64,000 nt of DNA from Tepidamorphaceae bacterium (GCA_028279445.1 JANQNT010000022.1:186001-250000), one strand, 5' to 3'. Shown: positions 45,136 to 55,766, numbered from the stretch's first letter. Made by a program: numbers and translations. The notes: generated by a model not told the origin, from the sequence alone.

Positions 45136-45296
45136 TTCGCGCCACGGCATCCCCTATAGTCCTGTTGCAATCAATTCGCAGGAGCATTCCAAGCCGGATG
45201 CTGACGCCGAATTTCCCGATCTCACGCATCCGCGCGATGCACGGCTGCCCCGCAGGCGAGCGTCGAGCGATAGCGACAAGAACGACTGGACAGACA

Positions 45297-46264
45297 ATGC
45301 AGCTAAGCAAACGTTCCTTCATGGCCATGATCGCCGCGGTGTTCGCCCTGGTACTGGCCGATGCGCCGGCGAAGGCGGCGAACGAACCGGTCAGTGTCGT
45401 CGCCACCACCGGCATGATCGCTGACGCAGCGCGTCAGGTCGGCGGCGATCTGGTCGAGGTCAAGGCGCTGATGGGCCCTGGTGTCGATCCGCACGCCTAC
45501 CGCCAGACCCGCACCGACATTGCCGCGCTCACCAAGGCGGGCCTGGTGCTGTGGCACGGCCTCTATCTGGAAGCCCAGATGGAGGAATTCCTTCTCGAAC
45601 TGGACGACACCCGCCCGGTGGTCGCCGTTGCCGAAACGCTGCCGCGCAACATGCTGATCGGCCATGACGACTACGCCGGCAAGTTCGACCCGCATGTGTG
45701 GATGAACCCGAACCTGTGGTCGCGGGTGGTGCTGAGCGTGCGCGACGCGCTGAGCGAAGTCGCGCCACAGCACGCCGATGCCTTCCGCGCCAACGCCAAG
45801 GCGCATCTGGCCGAACTCGGCGAACTCGCCAACTACACGACGAAGGTGCTGTCCTCGGTGCCGCCGGAAAGCCGCGTGCTGCTGACCGCCCATGACGCGT
45901 TCAACTATTTCGGCTCGGCCTACGGTTTCGAGGTGCTGGGCATCCAGGGCATCTCGACGGAAAGCGAAGCCGGCCTGAACCGCATCCGCGAACTGGTCGA
46001 CATGCTGGTCGCCCGCGACATCCGCGCCGTGTTCGTGGAGTCCTCCGTTTCCGATCGCAACATCCGCGCCCTTGTCGAAGGCGCTGCCGCGCGCGGCCAC
46101 GAGGTCATCATCGGCGGCGAGCTATTCTCCGACGCCATGGGCGCCGATGGCACCTATGAGGGCAGCTATCTGGGCATGATCGACCACAACGCCACCGTCA
46201 TCACCCAGGCGCTGGGCGGCGAGGCCCCCGATCGCGGCCTCAACGGCCGGCTGGCGGCGGGGTC

Positions 46265-46268
<4 letters not shown>
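45297..46268 (+). CDS. sitA: Manganese/iron ABC transporter, periplasmic binding protein SitA
   Basis: The product has 323 residues: a signal peptide (MQLSKRSFMAMIAAVFALVLADAPAKA) and a cluster A-I metal-binding fold. Likely ligand motifs are MGPGVDPHAYR and FDPHVWMNPNLW, with SVSDRNIRALVEGA and GELFSDAMG later. Length and wording fit SitA/MntA rather than ZnuA, since there is no His-rich loop. The frame is open 44 codons upstream without conserved features. It is the first gene of sitABCD; the stop overlaps the sitB start. Confidence 0.93.
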
Positions 46269-47110
<842 letters not shown>

Positions 47111-47128
47111 AAACGCCGGCGCATCGCC

Positions 47129-48349
47129 ATGCTGAATACCTTCGTCGACGCGCTGCTCCTGCAGCTCGGCTACAACGCAACGCTGGTCGCCATCGGAGCA
47201 GCCCTTCTCGGCACCGCCGCGGGCACCGCCGGCACCTTCCTGTTCCTGCGCAAGCGCGCGCTGGTCAGCGACGCGGTGGCGCACGCGACGCTGCCCGGTA
47301 TCGGCCTCGCCTTCATTGCCATGGCGCTGCTCGGCGCAGACGGGCGCAACCTGATCGGCCTGCTCGCCGGCTCCGCCGTGACGGCGGGTATCGGCCTGCT
47401 GCTGGTCGAGTGGATCGCCCGCCGCACACGGCTTTCCGAGGACGCGGCCATCGGCGCGGTGCTGTCGGTATTCTTCGGTTTCGGCATCGTGCTGCTCACC
47501 GTCATCCAGACCATGAGCCGGGGCAAGCAGGCGGGCCTGGAGAGCTTCCTGCTCGGCTCCACCGCCGGCATGCTCTATCAGGACGCCATCATCATCGCGC
47601 TCGGTGGCGCACTGGCGGTGCTCGCCGTCATCGTGCTGCGCCGGCCGATGACGCTGGTTGCGTTCGATCCCGGCTACGCAGCGGCGACCGGCATCGACGT
47701 GCGCCGCATTGACCTTGCCATGATGGGGCTGGTGCTGGCGGTGACGGTGATCGGCATGAAGATCGTCGGGCTGATCCTCGTCGTCGCCATGCTGATCATC
47801 CCGCCAGTGGCGGCACGTTTCTGGACCGAGCGCACCGATCAGGTGATCGTGCTCGCCGGCATCTTCGGCGGCATCTCCGGTTATGTCGGCGCGGCGCTGT
47901 CTGCCTCCACGCCGGCGCTGCCGACCGGACCGATCATCGTGCTCACCTGCTTTGCACTCTTCGCGGTGTCGCTGATGCTGGCGCCGGGGCGCGGCGTGCT
48001 GGCCGCGCTGCTGCGCCATCGCCGCTTTCAGGTCCGCGTGCATCACCGCCAGGGACTGCTGGCGCTGGCGCGCGGTGAACCGATCTTCGATCCGCTGACG
48101 CTGTCGGTGCTGCGCCGCAGCGGCCTCATCCGCAAGGATGGCGTCGCCACCGACGCCGGGCGCGCCCAGGCCGCCAAGGCGCTGCGCGACGAGAAGCGCT
48201 GGGAGATCGCCCGCCAGATCCACCACGACGACACGGTGGTGGGCCGCTACGACGGCCTGACACCGATCGAGACGGTGCTGACGCGCGACGAGATCGCCGA
48301 TATCGACCACCGCTTGGGCGGGCCGCAACCGGTCGGGGAAGCATCGTGA
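47129..48349 (+). CDS. sitC: Manganese/iron ABC transporter permease SitC with C-terminal winged-helix extension
   Basis: The product has 406 residues. The first 290 form an ABC-3 family permease (about nine helices, with RKRALVSDAVAHATLPGIGLAF and GMKIVGLILVVAMLIIPPVAARFW). The last 110 residues are soluble and look like a helix-turn-helix module (HRRFQVRVHHRQGLLALARGEPIFDPLTLSVLRRSGLIRKDGVATDAGRAQAAKALRDEKRWEIARQI) of the kind seen fused to some MntC/TroC permeases. Whether that part senses metal or only pads the complex is unknown. The sitB stop is 18 bp upstream. Confidence 0.92.
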   Translation: MLNTFVDALLLQLGYNATLVAIGAALLGTAAGTAGTFLFLRKRALVSDAVAHATLPGIGLAFIAMALLGADGRNLIGLLAGSAVTAGIGLLLVEWIARRTRLSEDAAIGAVLSVFFGFGIVLLTVIQTMSRGKQAGLESFLLGSTAGMLYQDAIIIALGGALAVLAVIVLRRPMTLVAFDPGYAAATGIDVRRIDLAMMGLVLAVTVIGMKIVGLILVVAMLIIPPVAARFWTERTDQVIVLAGIFGGISGYVGAALSASTPALPTGPIIVLTCFALFAVSLMLAPGRGVLAALLRHRRFQVRVHHRQGLLALARGEPIFDPLTLSVLRRSGLIRKDGVATDAGRAQAAKALRDEKRWEIARQIHHDDTVVGRYDGLTPIETVLTRDEIADIDHRLGGPQPVGEAS

Positions 48350-49275
48350 TGGGTGCGGACTTCGTCCAGCTCAGCCTGACGCCGCTGCTGATCGGCGTGC
48401 TCGCGGCGATCGCCTGCGCCCTGCCCGGCAATTTCCTGATCCTGCGCCGTCAGGCACTGATCGGCGATGCCATCAGCCACGTCGTGCTGCCAGGCATCGT
48501 GGTGGCCTTCCTGATCACCGGCGCGGTCAGCACATGGCCGATGTTGCTGGGTGCCGCGGGCGCAGCCATCGTCGCGGTGGTGCTGATCGAGACCATCCGC
48601 CGGCTCGGGCGCATCGAGCCGGGCGCCGCCATGGGTGTCGCCTTCACCGCCATGTTCGCCGGCGGCGTGCTACTGCTGGAGCAAAGCGACACCTCGAACG
48701 TGCATCTCGACGTGCAGCACGCGCTCTACGGCAATCTGGAGAGCCTGATCTGGCTCGCCGCCGATGGCTGGCACTCCCTGCTCGACGCTGAGGCACTCGC
48801 CGCCCTGCCACCGGAACTGCCGAGGATGGCCGTTGTCGCGGCCATCATCGCCGTGCTGACGGTGGTGTTCTGGCGGCCGCTGAAGATCTCCACCTTCGAT
48901 GAGGGCTTTGCCAATGCCGTTGGCATCCCGACCGGCGCCCTCGGCTTCGCGCTGGTGGTGACGGCCGCCGTCGCCGCGGTCGCGGCCTTCGACGCGGTTG
49001 GCTCGATCATCGTCATCGCCATGTTCATCTGCCCGCCGGCGGCGGCCCGGCTGATGACCAATTCGCTGGAGGCGCAGGTCTGGTGGTCGGTCCTGTTCGC
49101 GACCATCTCCGCCGTGCTGGGCTATGTGTTCGCCGGCTACGGACCCTTGTGGTTCGGGGCCGAGGATGCCGTCAGCGCCGCAGGCATGATCGCCACCGTC
49201 TCCGGCGTGATCCTCGGACTTGCCTGCCTGTTCGCGCCGCACCGCGCCCGCGTCGGCGTGGGGGCCGAAGGTTAG
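48349..49275 (+). CDS. sitD: Manganese/iron ABC transporter permease SitD
   Basis: The product has 308 residues and is a second ABC-3 family permease, with RRQALIGDAISHVVLPGIVVAFLITG, GAAMGVAFTAMFAGGVLLLEQ and GSIIVIAMFICPPAAARLMT. Two different permeases in one operon are typical of sitABCD. The ATG overlaps the sitC stop; an in-frame GTG lies 3 bp earlier. It is convergent with acdS, 14 bp away. Confidence 0.93.
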   Translation: MGADFVQLSLTPLLIGVLAAIACALPGNFLILRRQALIGDAISHVVLPGIVVAFLITGAVSTWPMLLGAAGAAIVAVVLIETIRRLGRIEPGAAMGVAFTAMFAGGVLLLEQSDTSNVHLDVQHALYGNLESLIWLAADGWHSLLDAEALAALPPELPRMAVVAAIIAVLTVVFWRPLKISTFDEGFANAVGIPTGALGFALVVTAAVAAVAAFDAVGSIIVIAMFICPPAAARLMTNSLEAQVWWSVLFATISAVLGYVFAGYGPLWFGAEDAVSAAGMIATVSGVILGLACLFAPHRARVGVGAEG

Positions 49276-49289
49276 GCGTCTCTCCCAGC

Positions 49290-50306
49290 TCAGCCGTCCC
49301 GATAATAGTAGCTGTAGCCATTCAGCGCCGGCGCACCGCCAAGATGCGCGTAAAGGATGCGTGATCCGTCCGGGAAGAAGCCTTTCTGGGTCAGGTCGAT
49401 CATCCCCTGCATCGATTTCCCCTCATAGACCGGATCGGTGATCATCGCCTCCGTGCGCGCCGCAAGCCGGATCGCCGCATTGGTCTCCTCGCTCGGCACC
49501 CCGTAGGCCGGATAGGCATAGTCCGGGTTGATGTGGATTTCCTCCTCATCCACCGGCCGGCCAAGTTCCACCAGTTCCGCCGTGTTGTCGACGATCTGGC
49601 GCACCTGCGCGCGGGTCTGCTCCAGCGTGCCGGAGGCATCGATGCCGATGACCCGCTCCGCGCGATTGTCAGCCGCAAAGCCGACGATCATGCCAGCCTG
49701 GGTGGAACCGGTGACAACGCAGACGATGATGTAGTCGAACGAAAAGCCGAGCTCGACTTCCTGCGCGCGCACCTCTTCGGCGAAGCCCACATAGCCAAGC
49801 CCGCCATACTTGTGCACCGATGCACCGGCGGGGATGCCGTAAGGCTTGCCGCCGGCATCACGCACCGACTGCATGGCATCTTCCCAGCTCTGGCGGATGC
49901 CGATGTCGAAGCCGTCCTCCACCAGCCGGCTGTCGGCGCCCATCAGCCTGGTCAGCAGGATGTTGCCGACCCGGTCATAGACCGCGTCGTGATGGGGCAC
50001 CCACTTCTCCTGCACGACGACGCATTTCATGCCGATCTTGGCCGCCGTCGCCGCCACCATGCGGGTGTGGTTGGACTGCACACCGCCGATGGAGACCAGC
50101 GTATCGGCCCCCGACGCGATGGCATCGGGGACGATGTATTCGAGCTTCCTGAGCTTGTTGCCGCCGAGCGCAAGGCCGGAATTGCAATCATCCCGCTTGG
50201 CCCAGATCTCGACCTTGCCGCCAAGCGCTTCGCTCAGGCGCGGCAGCGGCTCGATGGGCGTCGGCCCGAAAGTCAACGCGTAACGTTCGAATTTCCCGAG
50301 ATTCAT
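49290..50306 (-). CDS. acdS: 1-aminocyclopropane-1-carboxylate deaminase
   Basis: The product is a 338-residue PLP enzyme that degrades the plant ethylene precursor ACC to ammonia and 2-oxobutanoate. PLP Lys51 (GGNKLRK), Ser78 (QSNHT) and Tyr294 are in place. The two residues used to tell AcdS from D-cysteine desulfhydrase, Glu295 and Leu322, are those of AcdS. Position 162, a cysteine in the Pseudomonas enzyme, is Ala here (PAGASVH). Start ATG 50306. No acdR-type Lrp regulator is adjacent. Confidence 0.92.
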   Translation of the reverse strand: MNLGKFERYALTFGPTPIEPLPRLSEALGGKVEIWAKRDDCNSGLALGGNKLRKLEYIVPDAIASGADTLVSIGGVQSNHTRMVAATAAKIGMKCVVVQEKWVPHHDAVYDRVGNILLTRLMGADSRLVEDGFDIGIRQSWEDAMQSVRDAGGKPYGIPAGASVHKYGGLGYVGFAEEVRAQEVELGFSFDYIIVCVVTGSTQAGMIVGFAADNRAERVIGIDASGTLEQTRAQVRQIVDNTAELVELGRPVDEEEIHINPDYAYPAYGVPSEETNAAIRLAARTEAMITDPVYEGKSMQGMIDLTQKGFFPDGSRILYAHLGGAPALNGYSYYYRDG

Positions 50307-50423
50307 CGCAGCACACCCTGTCAGCCTAGAGCATGTCTTGCTCTAAGACCGGCGCAAGCCTATCAGCCGCGCCCGGGTGGTGCGCGAAAAACATCTGGAA
50401 AAGATCAGGAAGACGGCTGCGAG

Positions 50424-50499
50424 TGGCACTCCCAAGGGGACTCGAACCCCTGTTTCCGCCGTGAGAGGGCGGCGTCCTAGACCACTAGACGATGGGAGC
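50424..50499 (-). tRNA. tRNA-Glu (CTC anticodon)
   Basis: Read on the minus strand, it begins GCTCCCATCGTCTAGTGG and ends with encoded CCA (76 nt). The anticodon arm CCGCC-CTCTCAC-GGCGG gives CTC. The T-arm GGGGTTCGAGTCCCC is canonical. Confidence 0.93.
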
Positions 50500-50576
50500 G
50501 CAGATCGCTCGCGCCGGATGCAGGGATATAGCGATTTCGCGGTTTCTCCGCAAGCAGCGCGCCACGCCGGCAAGCA

Positions 50577-50954
50577 TCACTCGCCGCCAGGGACAAATTC
50601 GATGCGACCGCTCAGGGCCTCTTCGCCGATGCGGAAAAGCCGCACCTCCTGACGCCCGTCCGGCAGATCGATACGCACCGCAAGCACGCCCTCATCGAGC
50701 GTCATGTCTCCGATGCGCGCACCGGCCGGCAACGCGATGCTCTCGGCGACATCGGCCGCGACATCCACCCGCGCCGGCGTATCGCCGTCGGAAAAGGCCC
50801 CGATGCGATACAGGATCACCGCGAAAACGGCGACGACCCCCAGGATCATCACGCCCATCGAGCCGATCAGCAGCCAGGTGAGCTTGCGGCGAATCCGCTC
50901 CACCGCCGGGTCGAGCGGCGGCTCGTCGTCGTGAAGATCGGTCTGTGCGGACAT
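50577..50954 (-). CDS. Small single-pass membrane protein (DUF6476-like)
   Basis: The product has 125 residues from ATG 50954. There is a cytoplasmic N-terminus, one membrane helix (about residues 26-50, LTWLLIGSMGVMILGVVAVFAVILY) and an exported C-terminal domain with LPAGARIGDMTLDEGVLAVRIDLPDGRQEVRLFRI. I recall this small family as a common neighbour of rluD and rpoH in alphaproteobacteria. Function unknown. A longer frame would overlap the rluD region and is not favoured. Confidence 0.78.
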   Translation of the reverse strand: MSAQTDLHDDEPPLDPAVERIRRKLTWLLIGSMGVMILGVVAVFAVILYRIGAFSDGDTPARVDVAADVAESIALPAGARIGDMTLDEGVLAVRIDLPDGRQEVRLFRIGEEALSGRIEFVPGGE

Positions 50955-51059
50955 TGCTCGCGGGTCCATCGCCAGGGGCCGTGAGGGCAAAGCATGTTGC
51001 AGGCTCCCGATCAAGTCGCGCTTTCCGTCGCCGGCACGGCAGTGCTACAGCCACAGCCC

Positions 51060-52043
51060 ATGGAAAGGCTCGACATCACGCTCGCTGACGGCGATCCGCC
51101 CAAGCGCCTCGACGCGGCGCTGGCCGCTGCCTGGCCGGAGATTTCGCGGGCACGCTTCCAGCGCCTGATCCGCAACGGGCAGGTGCGGCTGGATGGCGAG
51201 GCGATCCGCGACCCTTCGGCGCGCGTTGCCGGCGGAGCGAATCTGAGCGTCACCGTGCCGCCGCCGGAGCCGGCCGAACCGGCGGCCGAGCCGATCCCGC
51301 TCAATGTGGTTTTCGAGGACGATGACCTGATCGTCGTCGACAAGCCCGCGGGCCTCGTTGTGCATCCCGGTGCCGGCACGCACAGCGGCACGCTGGTCAA
51401 CGCGCTGTTGCATCACGCCGGCGACAGTCTGTCCGGCATCGGCGGTGTTGCACGGCCGGGCATCGTGCACCGCCTGGACAAGGACACCAGCGGATTGATC
51501 GTGATCGCCAAGAACGACGCGGCACACAAGGCACTCTCGGCGCAATTCGCCGATCACGGCCGTTCCGGGCCGCTGGAACGTGCCTACAAGGCGCTCGTCT
51601 GGGAGGTTCCGGCGCGCGCCTCCGGCACCATCGACGCGCCGCTCGGGCGCGACCCGCGCAGCGCCATCCGCATGGCCATCCGCAAGGGCGGCCGCCGCGC
51701 GGTGACGCATTGGCGCCGCGACCGGCACTTCACCCAGGCCGGACGCGACGTCGCCGCCCTGGTCGAATGCCGGCTGGAAACCGGCCGAACCCACCAGATC
51801 CGCGTGCACATGGCCAGCATCGGCAATCCCGTCATGGGCGACCCCGTCTACGCGTCAGGGTTCAAGTCCAAAGCCGCGCTGCTCGACGAGCCGGCCCGCG
51901 ATGCGCTGGAGGCACTGAACCGTCAGGCCCTGCACGCGTTTCTGCTCAGCTTTCGCCATCCCGGTCACGATAAGGTGATGCGCTTCGAATCGACCCTGCC
52001 GAACGATATGTCACGGCTCGCCGATGCCCTTGATACGCCATAG
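51060..52043 (+). CDS. rluD: Ribosomal large-subunit pseudouridine synthase, RluD type
   Basis: The product has 327 residues. An S4 RNA-binding domain (about 13-80, RLDAALAAAWPEISRARFQRLIRNGQVRLDGE) is followed by the RluA-type catalytic domain with GIVHRLDKDTSGLIVIAKN (catalytic Asp in HRLDKD) and the LETGRTHQIRVHMASIGNPVMGDPVY motif. The order S4 plus RluA domain and the position before rpoH fit RluD (pseudouridines 1911, 1915 and 1917 of 23S rRNA). The frame is open upstream, but MERLDITLAD is the likely start. Confidence 0.92.
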   Translation: MERLDITLADGDPPKRLDAALAAAWPEISRARFQRLIRNGQVRLDGEAIRDPSARVAGGANLSVTVPPPEPAEPAAEPIPLNVVFEDDDLIVVDKPAGLVVHPGAGTHSGTLVNALLHHAGDSLSGIGGVARPGIVHRLDKDTSGLIVIAKNDAAHKALSAQFADHGRSGPLERAYKALVWEVPARASGTIDAPLGRDPRSAIRMAIRKGGRRAVTHWRRDRHFTQAGRDVAALVECRLETGRTHQIRVHMASIGNPVMGDPVYASGFKSKAALLDEPARDALEALNRQALHAFLLSFRHPGHDKVMRFESTLPNDMSRLADALDTP

Positions 52044-52327
52044 GATTCACATTCGATTTGCCATGAATCCGCGTCAATGTCGTCTTTTCGGCACAAATGG
52101 CGTCTAGTATCCTTACCTATACGTAAGAAGAGCGATTCGGGCCGCAAAACAGGCGCCCGATTGCGTTTCGACACCGGCGTTCCCATATCAGGAAGCCTGT
52201 GTCCTGGTCCTGCCGACCGGCCGCTGCGTGCGGTCATGCGCGTTCGTGAACATGCAGTCATGACAGCCTGGCCGCTTTTGAAGCGCGGGGTGGACGGCGG
52301 GAGCCGATTGTTGGGGAGACCTGTCTG
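52043..52327 (+). promoter_or_regulatory. rluD-rpoH intergenic region
   Basis: A 284-bp gap. GGATTCA (52043-52049) and TGAATCC (52064-52070) form a 7-bp inverted repeat right at the rluD stop and contain two GANTC sites. A second dyad CTTAC/GTAAG lies near 52115-52130. No convincing -35/-10 or heat-shock promoter was assigned. Confidence 0.35.
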
Positions 52328-53233
52328 ATGGCCGTTACGGCACTACCGACGATCAGTCCGGATGGTGGGTTGTCGCGGTATCTCGACGAGATCCGCAAGT
52401 TTCCCATGCTGCAACCGGACGAAGAGTACATGCTCGCCAAGAGCTGGCGCGAGCACGACGACCGCGCCGCCGCCCACAAGCTGGTGACCAGCCATTTGCG
52501 CCTGGTTGCCAAGATTGCCATGGGCTATCGCGGCTATGGCCTGCCCATCAACGAGATCGTCTCGGAGGGCAACATCGGCCTGATGCAGGCGGTCAAGCGC
52601 TTCGAGCCGGACAAGGGCTTCCGGCTCGCCACCTACGCCATGTGGTGGATCCGCGCCGCCATCCAGGAGTACATCCTGCGCTCCTGGAGCCTGGTGAAAA
52701 TGGGCACCACGGCAAACCAGAAGAAGCTGTTCTTCAACCTGCGCAAGGTGAAGGGGCAGATTTCCGCGCTCGAGGAAGGCGATCTGCGACCCGAGCAGGT
52801 CAGCGAGATCGCCACGCGCCTGGGTGTCAGCGAGGACGAGGTGGTATCGATGAACCGCCGGCTGGGCGGAGATGCCTCGCTCAACGCGCCGCTGCGTGCG
52901 GACACGGAGGGCGCCTCGGAGTGGCAGGACTGGCTGGTCGACGAAAGCGAGGACCAGGAGACCCTGCTGGCCGAAAGCGAGGAGTTGGACATCCGCCGCA
53001 AGATGCTCGACGAGGCGATGGAAACGCTGAACGATCGCGAGAAGCGCATCTTCCAGGTGCGGCGGCTGTCGGAAGACCCGTTGACGCTGGAAGAGCTGTC
53101 GGAGGAGTTCGGCGTCAGCCGCGAACGCGTTCGGCAGATCGAGGTGCGCGCCTTCGAGAAGGTGCAGAAGGCGATGCGCACCGCCGCCCGCGACCTGGAA
53201 CGCACACCCGCGCTGGAGGCAGGCGCGGCTTAG
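52328..53233 (+). CDS. rpoH: RNA polymerase sigma-32 (heat-shock) factor
   Basis: The product has 301 residues. Sigma region 2 (RLVAKIAMGYRGYGLPINEIVSEGNIGLMQAVKRFEPDKGFRLATYAMWWIRAAIQEYI), the RpoH box QKKLFFNLR, and region 4 (LSEEFGVSRERVRQIEVRAFEKVQKAM) are complete. It directs transcription of heat-shock genes. Many alphaproteobacteria carry two rpoH genes; nothing here tells which this is. Confidence 0.97.
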   Translation: MAVTALPTISPDGGLSRYLDEIRKFPMLQPDEEYMLAKSWREHDDRAAAHKLVTSHLRLVAKIAMGYRGYGLPINEIVSEGNIGLMQAVKRFEPDKGFRLATYAMWWIRAAIQEYILRSWSLVKMGTTANQKKLFFNLRKVKGQISALEEGDLRPEQVSEIATRLGVSEDEVVSMNRRLGGDASLNAPLRADTEGASEWQDWLVDESEDQETLLAESEELDIRRKMLDEAMETLNDREKRIFQVRRLSEDPLTLEELSEEFGVSRERVRQIEVRAFEKVQKAMRTAARDLERTPALEAGAA

Positions 53234-53370
53234 CCAGCTTTGTTCCGCTCACGCGACGGTGACCGGGCGTGCGTCGCAATCGGCACGGCTTTGATTATCT
53301 ATGAGCGGACTGCGCGGCAGGCGGCCGCGCGCCACACCGATGTGGCGACCAAGCTTTGAGAGATCTTGCC

Positions 53371-53934
53371 ATGCCCGATACCACTCCCGTGCTGCCACGC
53401 GGCACCGCCCCCGCCCTGACCGTTCCCGTTGTCGGCGGCGGCCCCTGGACGCTGGCCGACAGCCATCCGCAGAACTTCACCATGGTGGTGTTCTACCGCG
53501 GCCTGCACTGCCCGATCTGCAGGGCGCAGCTCAGCGAGCTGCAGCGCATGCTGCCGGAGTTCGACAAGCGCGGCGTCAAGGTGATCGCGGTTTCCTCCGA
53601 CACCGCCGAGCGGGCCAGCAAGACGGTCGAGGAGTGGCGCCTCGACAAACTGCCGATCGGTTACGGGCTCGACCTCGATGTCGCCTGCAAGTGGGGCCTC
53701 TACCTGTCGGCCGGCAAGGGCAAGACGTCGATCGGCGTTGAGGAACCCGCCAAGTTCAGCGAGCCCGGCCTGTTCCTGATCCGGCCCGACAACACCGTCT
53801 ACTTCGCATCGGTGCAGACGATGCCGTTCGCCCGCCCGCCCTTGAAGGACATCCTTGGCGCCATCGACTTCGTGCTCGCCAAGGACTACCCGGCGCGCGG
53901 CGAAGCAAGCTGCTACGACGCGGCGGCTGCCTGA
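53371..53934 (+). CDS. Peroxiredoxin-like AhpC/TSA protein with CxxC
   Basis: The product has 187 residues with a thioredoxin fold. The redox motif GLHCPICRAQL has two cysteines (CxxC), unlike the single peroxidatic Cys of classical AhpC, and is followed by VKVIAVSSDTAERASKTVEEWRLDKLPIGYGLD. The C-terminal PNTVYFASVQTMPFARP stretch is typical of this alphaproteobacterial subgroup. It probably reduces peroxides or disulfides in the cytosol. The start ATG 53371 is preceded by a weak GAGAG. It is convergent with the thiY gene. Confidence 0.87.
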   Translation: MPDTTPVLPRGTAPALTVPVVGGGPWTLADSHPQNFTMVVFYRGLHCPICRAQLSELQRMLPEFDKRGVKVIAVSSDTAERASKTVEEWRLDKLPIGYGLDLDVACKWGLYLSAGKGKTSIGVEEPAKFSEPGLFLIRPDNTVYFASVQTMPFARPPLKDILGAIDFVLAKDYPARGEASCYDAAAA

Positions 53935-53948
53935 GCGGCAGGGTCTCG

Positions 53949-54896
53949 CTACCGCGCCCCCAGCGCAACAGCGTAGTCCGAAACCGGCGGCGAGCGCTCG
54001 ATGAGCCCCTGCTGCTGCATGAAGGCGGCGAAGCGCGTGTAGCGCGGCACGTCCAGCGCGCCCGGCCGCTTGGCGAAACGTGGCAGCGAGAGGGTCCACG
54101 CCTGCCGGTTCAGCTCATTGTCGAGATCGGGATGGGCGGCCAGGAAGGTCGCCCATCCCTCTTCCGGGTGATTGGTCAGCCAGATGACCGCCCGCTCGAT
54201 GGCCTCCAGAAAGCGCGGCAGCCGGTCGTCGCCGGTGTTGTCCCGGTGGGCGATGAAGATCAGCTCGTCATAGACCGGCACGCCGTGCTCTTCCGGGTAG
54301 AACGCCAGGCCCTCGTGCCCCTCCAGCCGCAATTGCGTCAGCTCGAAGTTGCGGAACGCGCCGATCACCGCATCGACCCTACCGGCGATCAGCGCCGGCG
54401 ACAGGGCGAAGTTGACGTTGACCAGCGTGACGTCATCGAGACTCATGCCGACGCCCGAGAGCATGGTCTGCAGCAAGGCATCCTCGAAACCGCCGACCGA
54501 AAAGCCAACCGTCCTGCCCTTCAGGTCGGCCAATGACTTGACCGGCCCGTCGGCCAGCACCACCAGCGTGTTGAGCGGTGTCTCCACCAGCGTGCCGATG
54601 CGCGCCAGAGGCAGTCCTTCCGCCGCCTGTATGTGCAGGTTCGGCTGGTAGGAGATGGCGATATCGCCCTGCCCTGCCGCGACCAGCCGCGGCGGCGCGG
54701 CCGGATCGGCCGGCGGCACCAGCTCCACATCAAGACCGGCATCGGTGAAATAGCCCTTCTGAGCAGCCACCACGAGCGGCGCGTGACCGGGATTGACGAA
54801 CCAGTCAAGCAGAACGGTGAGCTTGTCGGCAGCGCGCGCCGGCGCGGCAGCCAGCATCAGCGCCAGCATGGCGATCAGGGGAAGCGTCTTGCGCAT
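53949..54896 (-). CDS. thiY: ABC transporter substrate-binding protein for thiamin pyrimidine precursor (ThiY-like)
   Basis: The product has 315 residues: signal peptide MRKTLPLIAMLALMLAAAPARA, then an NMT1/THI5-like fold (LTVLLDWFVNPGHAPLVVAAQKGYFTDAGLDVELVPPADPAAPPRLVAAGQGDIAISYQP). The WFxNPxH segment is characteristic of proteins that bind HMP or its N-formyl precursor. It lies downstream of the thiX permease and a TPP riboswitch, which supports a thiamin-precursor role. Confidence 0.9.
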   Translation of the reverse strand: MRKTLPLIAMLALMLAAAPARAADKLTVLLDWFVNPGHAPLVVAAQKGYFTDAGLDVELVPPADPAAPPRLVAAGQGDIAISYQPNLHIQAAEGLPLARIGTLVETPLNTLVVLADGPVKSLADLKGRTVGFSVGGFEDALLQTMLSGVGMSLDDVTLVNVNFALSPALIAGRVDAVIGAFRNFELTQLRLEGHEGLAFYPEEHGVPVYDELIFIAHRDNTGDDRLPRFLEAIERAVIWLTNHPEEGWATFLAAHPDLDNELNRQAWTLSLPRFAKRPGALDVPRYTRFAAFMQQQGLIERSPPVSDYAVALGAR

Positions 54897-54956
54897 GTCG
54901 GTATCGGTCCTTCTTGGTCTTGTATCCGGCAGCCGGCGTCAGGCCGACAGCCTGTC

Positions 54957-55766
54957 TCAGGCCGGCAATTCGTCCATCCAGTACGTCATTCGCCGGGTCG
55001 CCACCTCGACGACGGCGCGCAGCAGCAGACCCGCCAGGCACAGCACCAGCAGGCAGGCGAACACCATGTCCGTCTGCACCCGCGCATTTGCCTGCAGCAT
55101 GACGAAGCCGAGGCCCGCGGCGGCCCCCACCCATTCACCGACCACCGCGCCGATCGGCGCCACGGTCGCGGCCACCCTGAGACCCGACGCGAGCGCCGGC
55201 AGCGCGGCCGGCACGCGGATCAGCGCCGTTGTGGCGAGGGGTCCGGCGCGATACAGCCGGGCCAGGTCAAGCAGGTGGGGTTCGGTGCGCCGCAGCCCGT
55301 CATAGAAGGCCGACGCGACAGGGAAATAGATGATCAGCGTCGCCATGGCGATCTTCGAGGCCAGCCCGAAGCCAAGCCAGATCACCAGCAGCGGCGCGAT
55401 GGCGAAAACCGGCAGCGCCTGGCTCGCCACCAGCAGGGGCAGCACGACATGGCGCGCCGGGCGCACGGCGGTGATGGTCAGTGCCGTGGCCACGCCGAGC
55501 ACGGTGCCGGCGATAAGCCCCAGCACCATCTCCATCAGCGTGATGCCGGCGTGATAGGCGAGAAACCGCCATTGCTCGAATATCGCCGCGAACACCGCAC
55601 CGGGACCGGGAAAGATGTAATCCGGTGGCGCAAAGGCCCGGTGCGCCAGCCACCAGATGGCGACCAGCGCCAGACACCAGATCGCGATCTTTGCGATCAG
55701 GGCGGTGAGCCGGCGGGCAGCTTGCCGGCGCGGCGAGACGGTCTGCTGCGGAGCGGATTGCAACAC
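54957..55766 (-). CDS. thiX: ABC transporter permease for thiamin pyrimidine precursor (ThiX-like)
   Basis: The product has 269 residues with six membrane helices and the EAA-type loop (GLRRTEPHLLDLARLYRAGPLATTALIRVPAALPALASGLRVAATVAPIGAVVGEWVG) of nitrate/taurine-type permeases. The frame starts with GTG at 55766; the true start may be slightly downstream. It is the first gene after a TPP riboswitch and is followed by thiY. No ATPase gene (thiZ) is adjacent. Confidence 0.88.
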   Translation of the reverse strand: MLQSAPQQTVSPRRQAARRLTALIAKIAIWCLALVAIWWLAHRAFAPPDYIFPGPGAVFAAIFEQWRFLAYHAGITLMEMVLGLIAGTVLGVATALTITAVRPARHVVLPLLVASQALPVFAIAPLLVIWLGFGLASKIAMATLIIYFPVASAFYDGLRRTEPHLLDLARLYRAGPLATTALIRVPAALPALASGLRVAATVAPIGAVVGEWVGAAAGLGFVMLQANARVQTDMVFACLLVLCLAGLLLRAVVEVATRRMTYWMDELPA

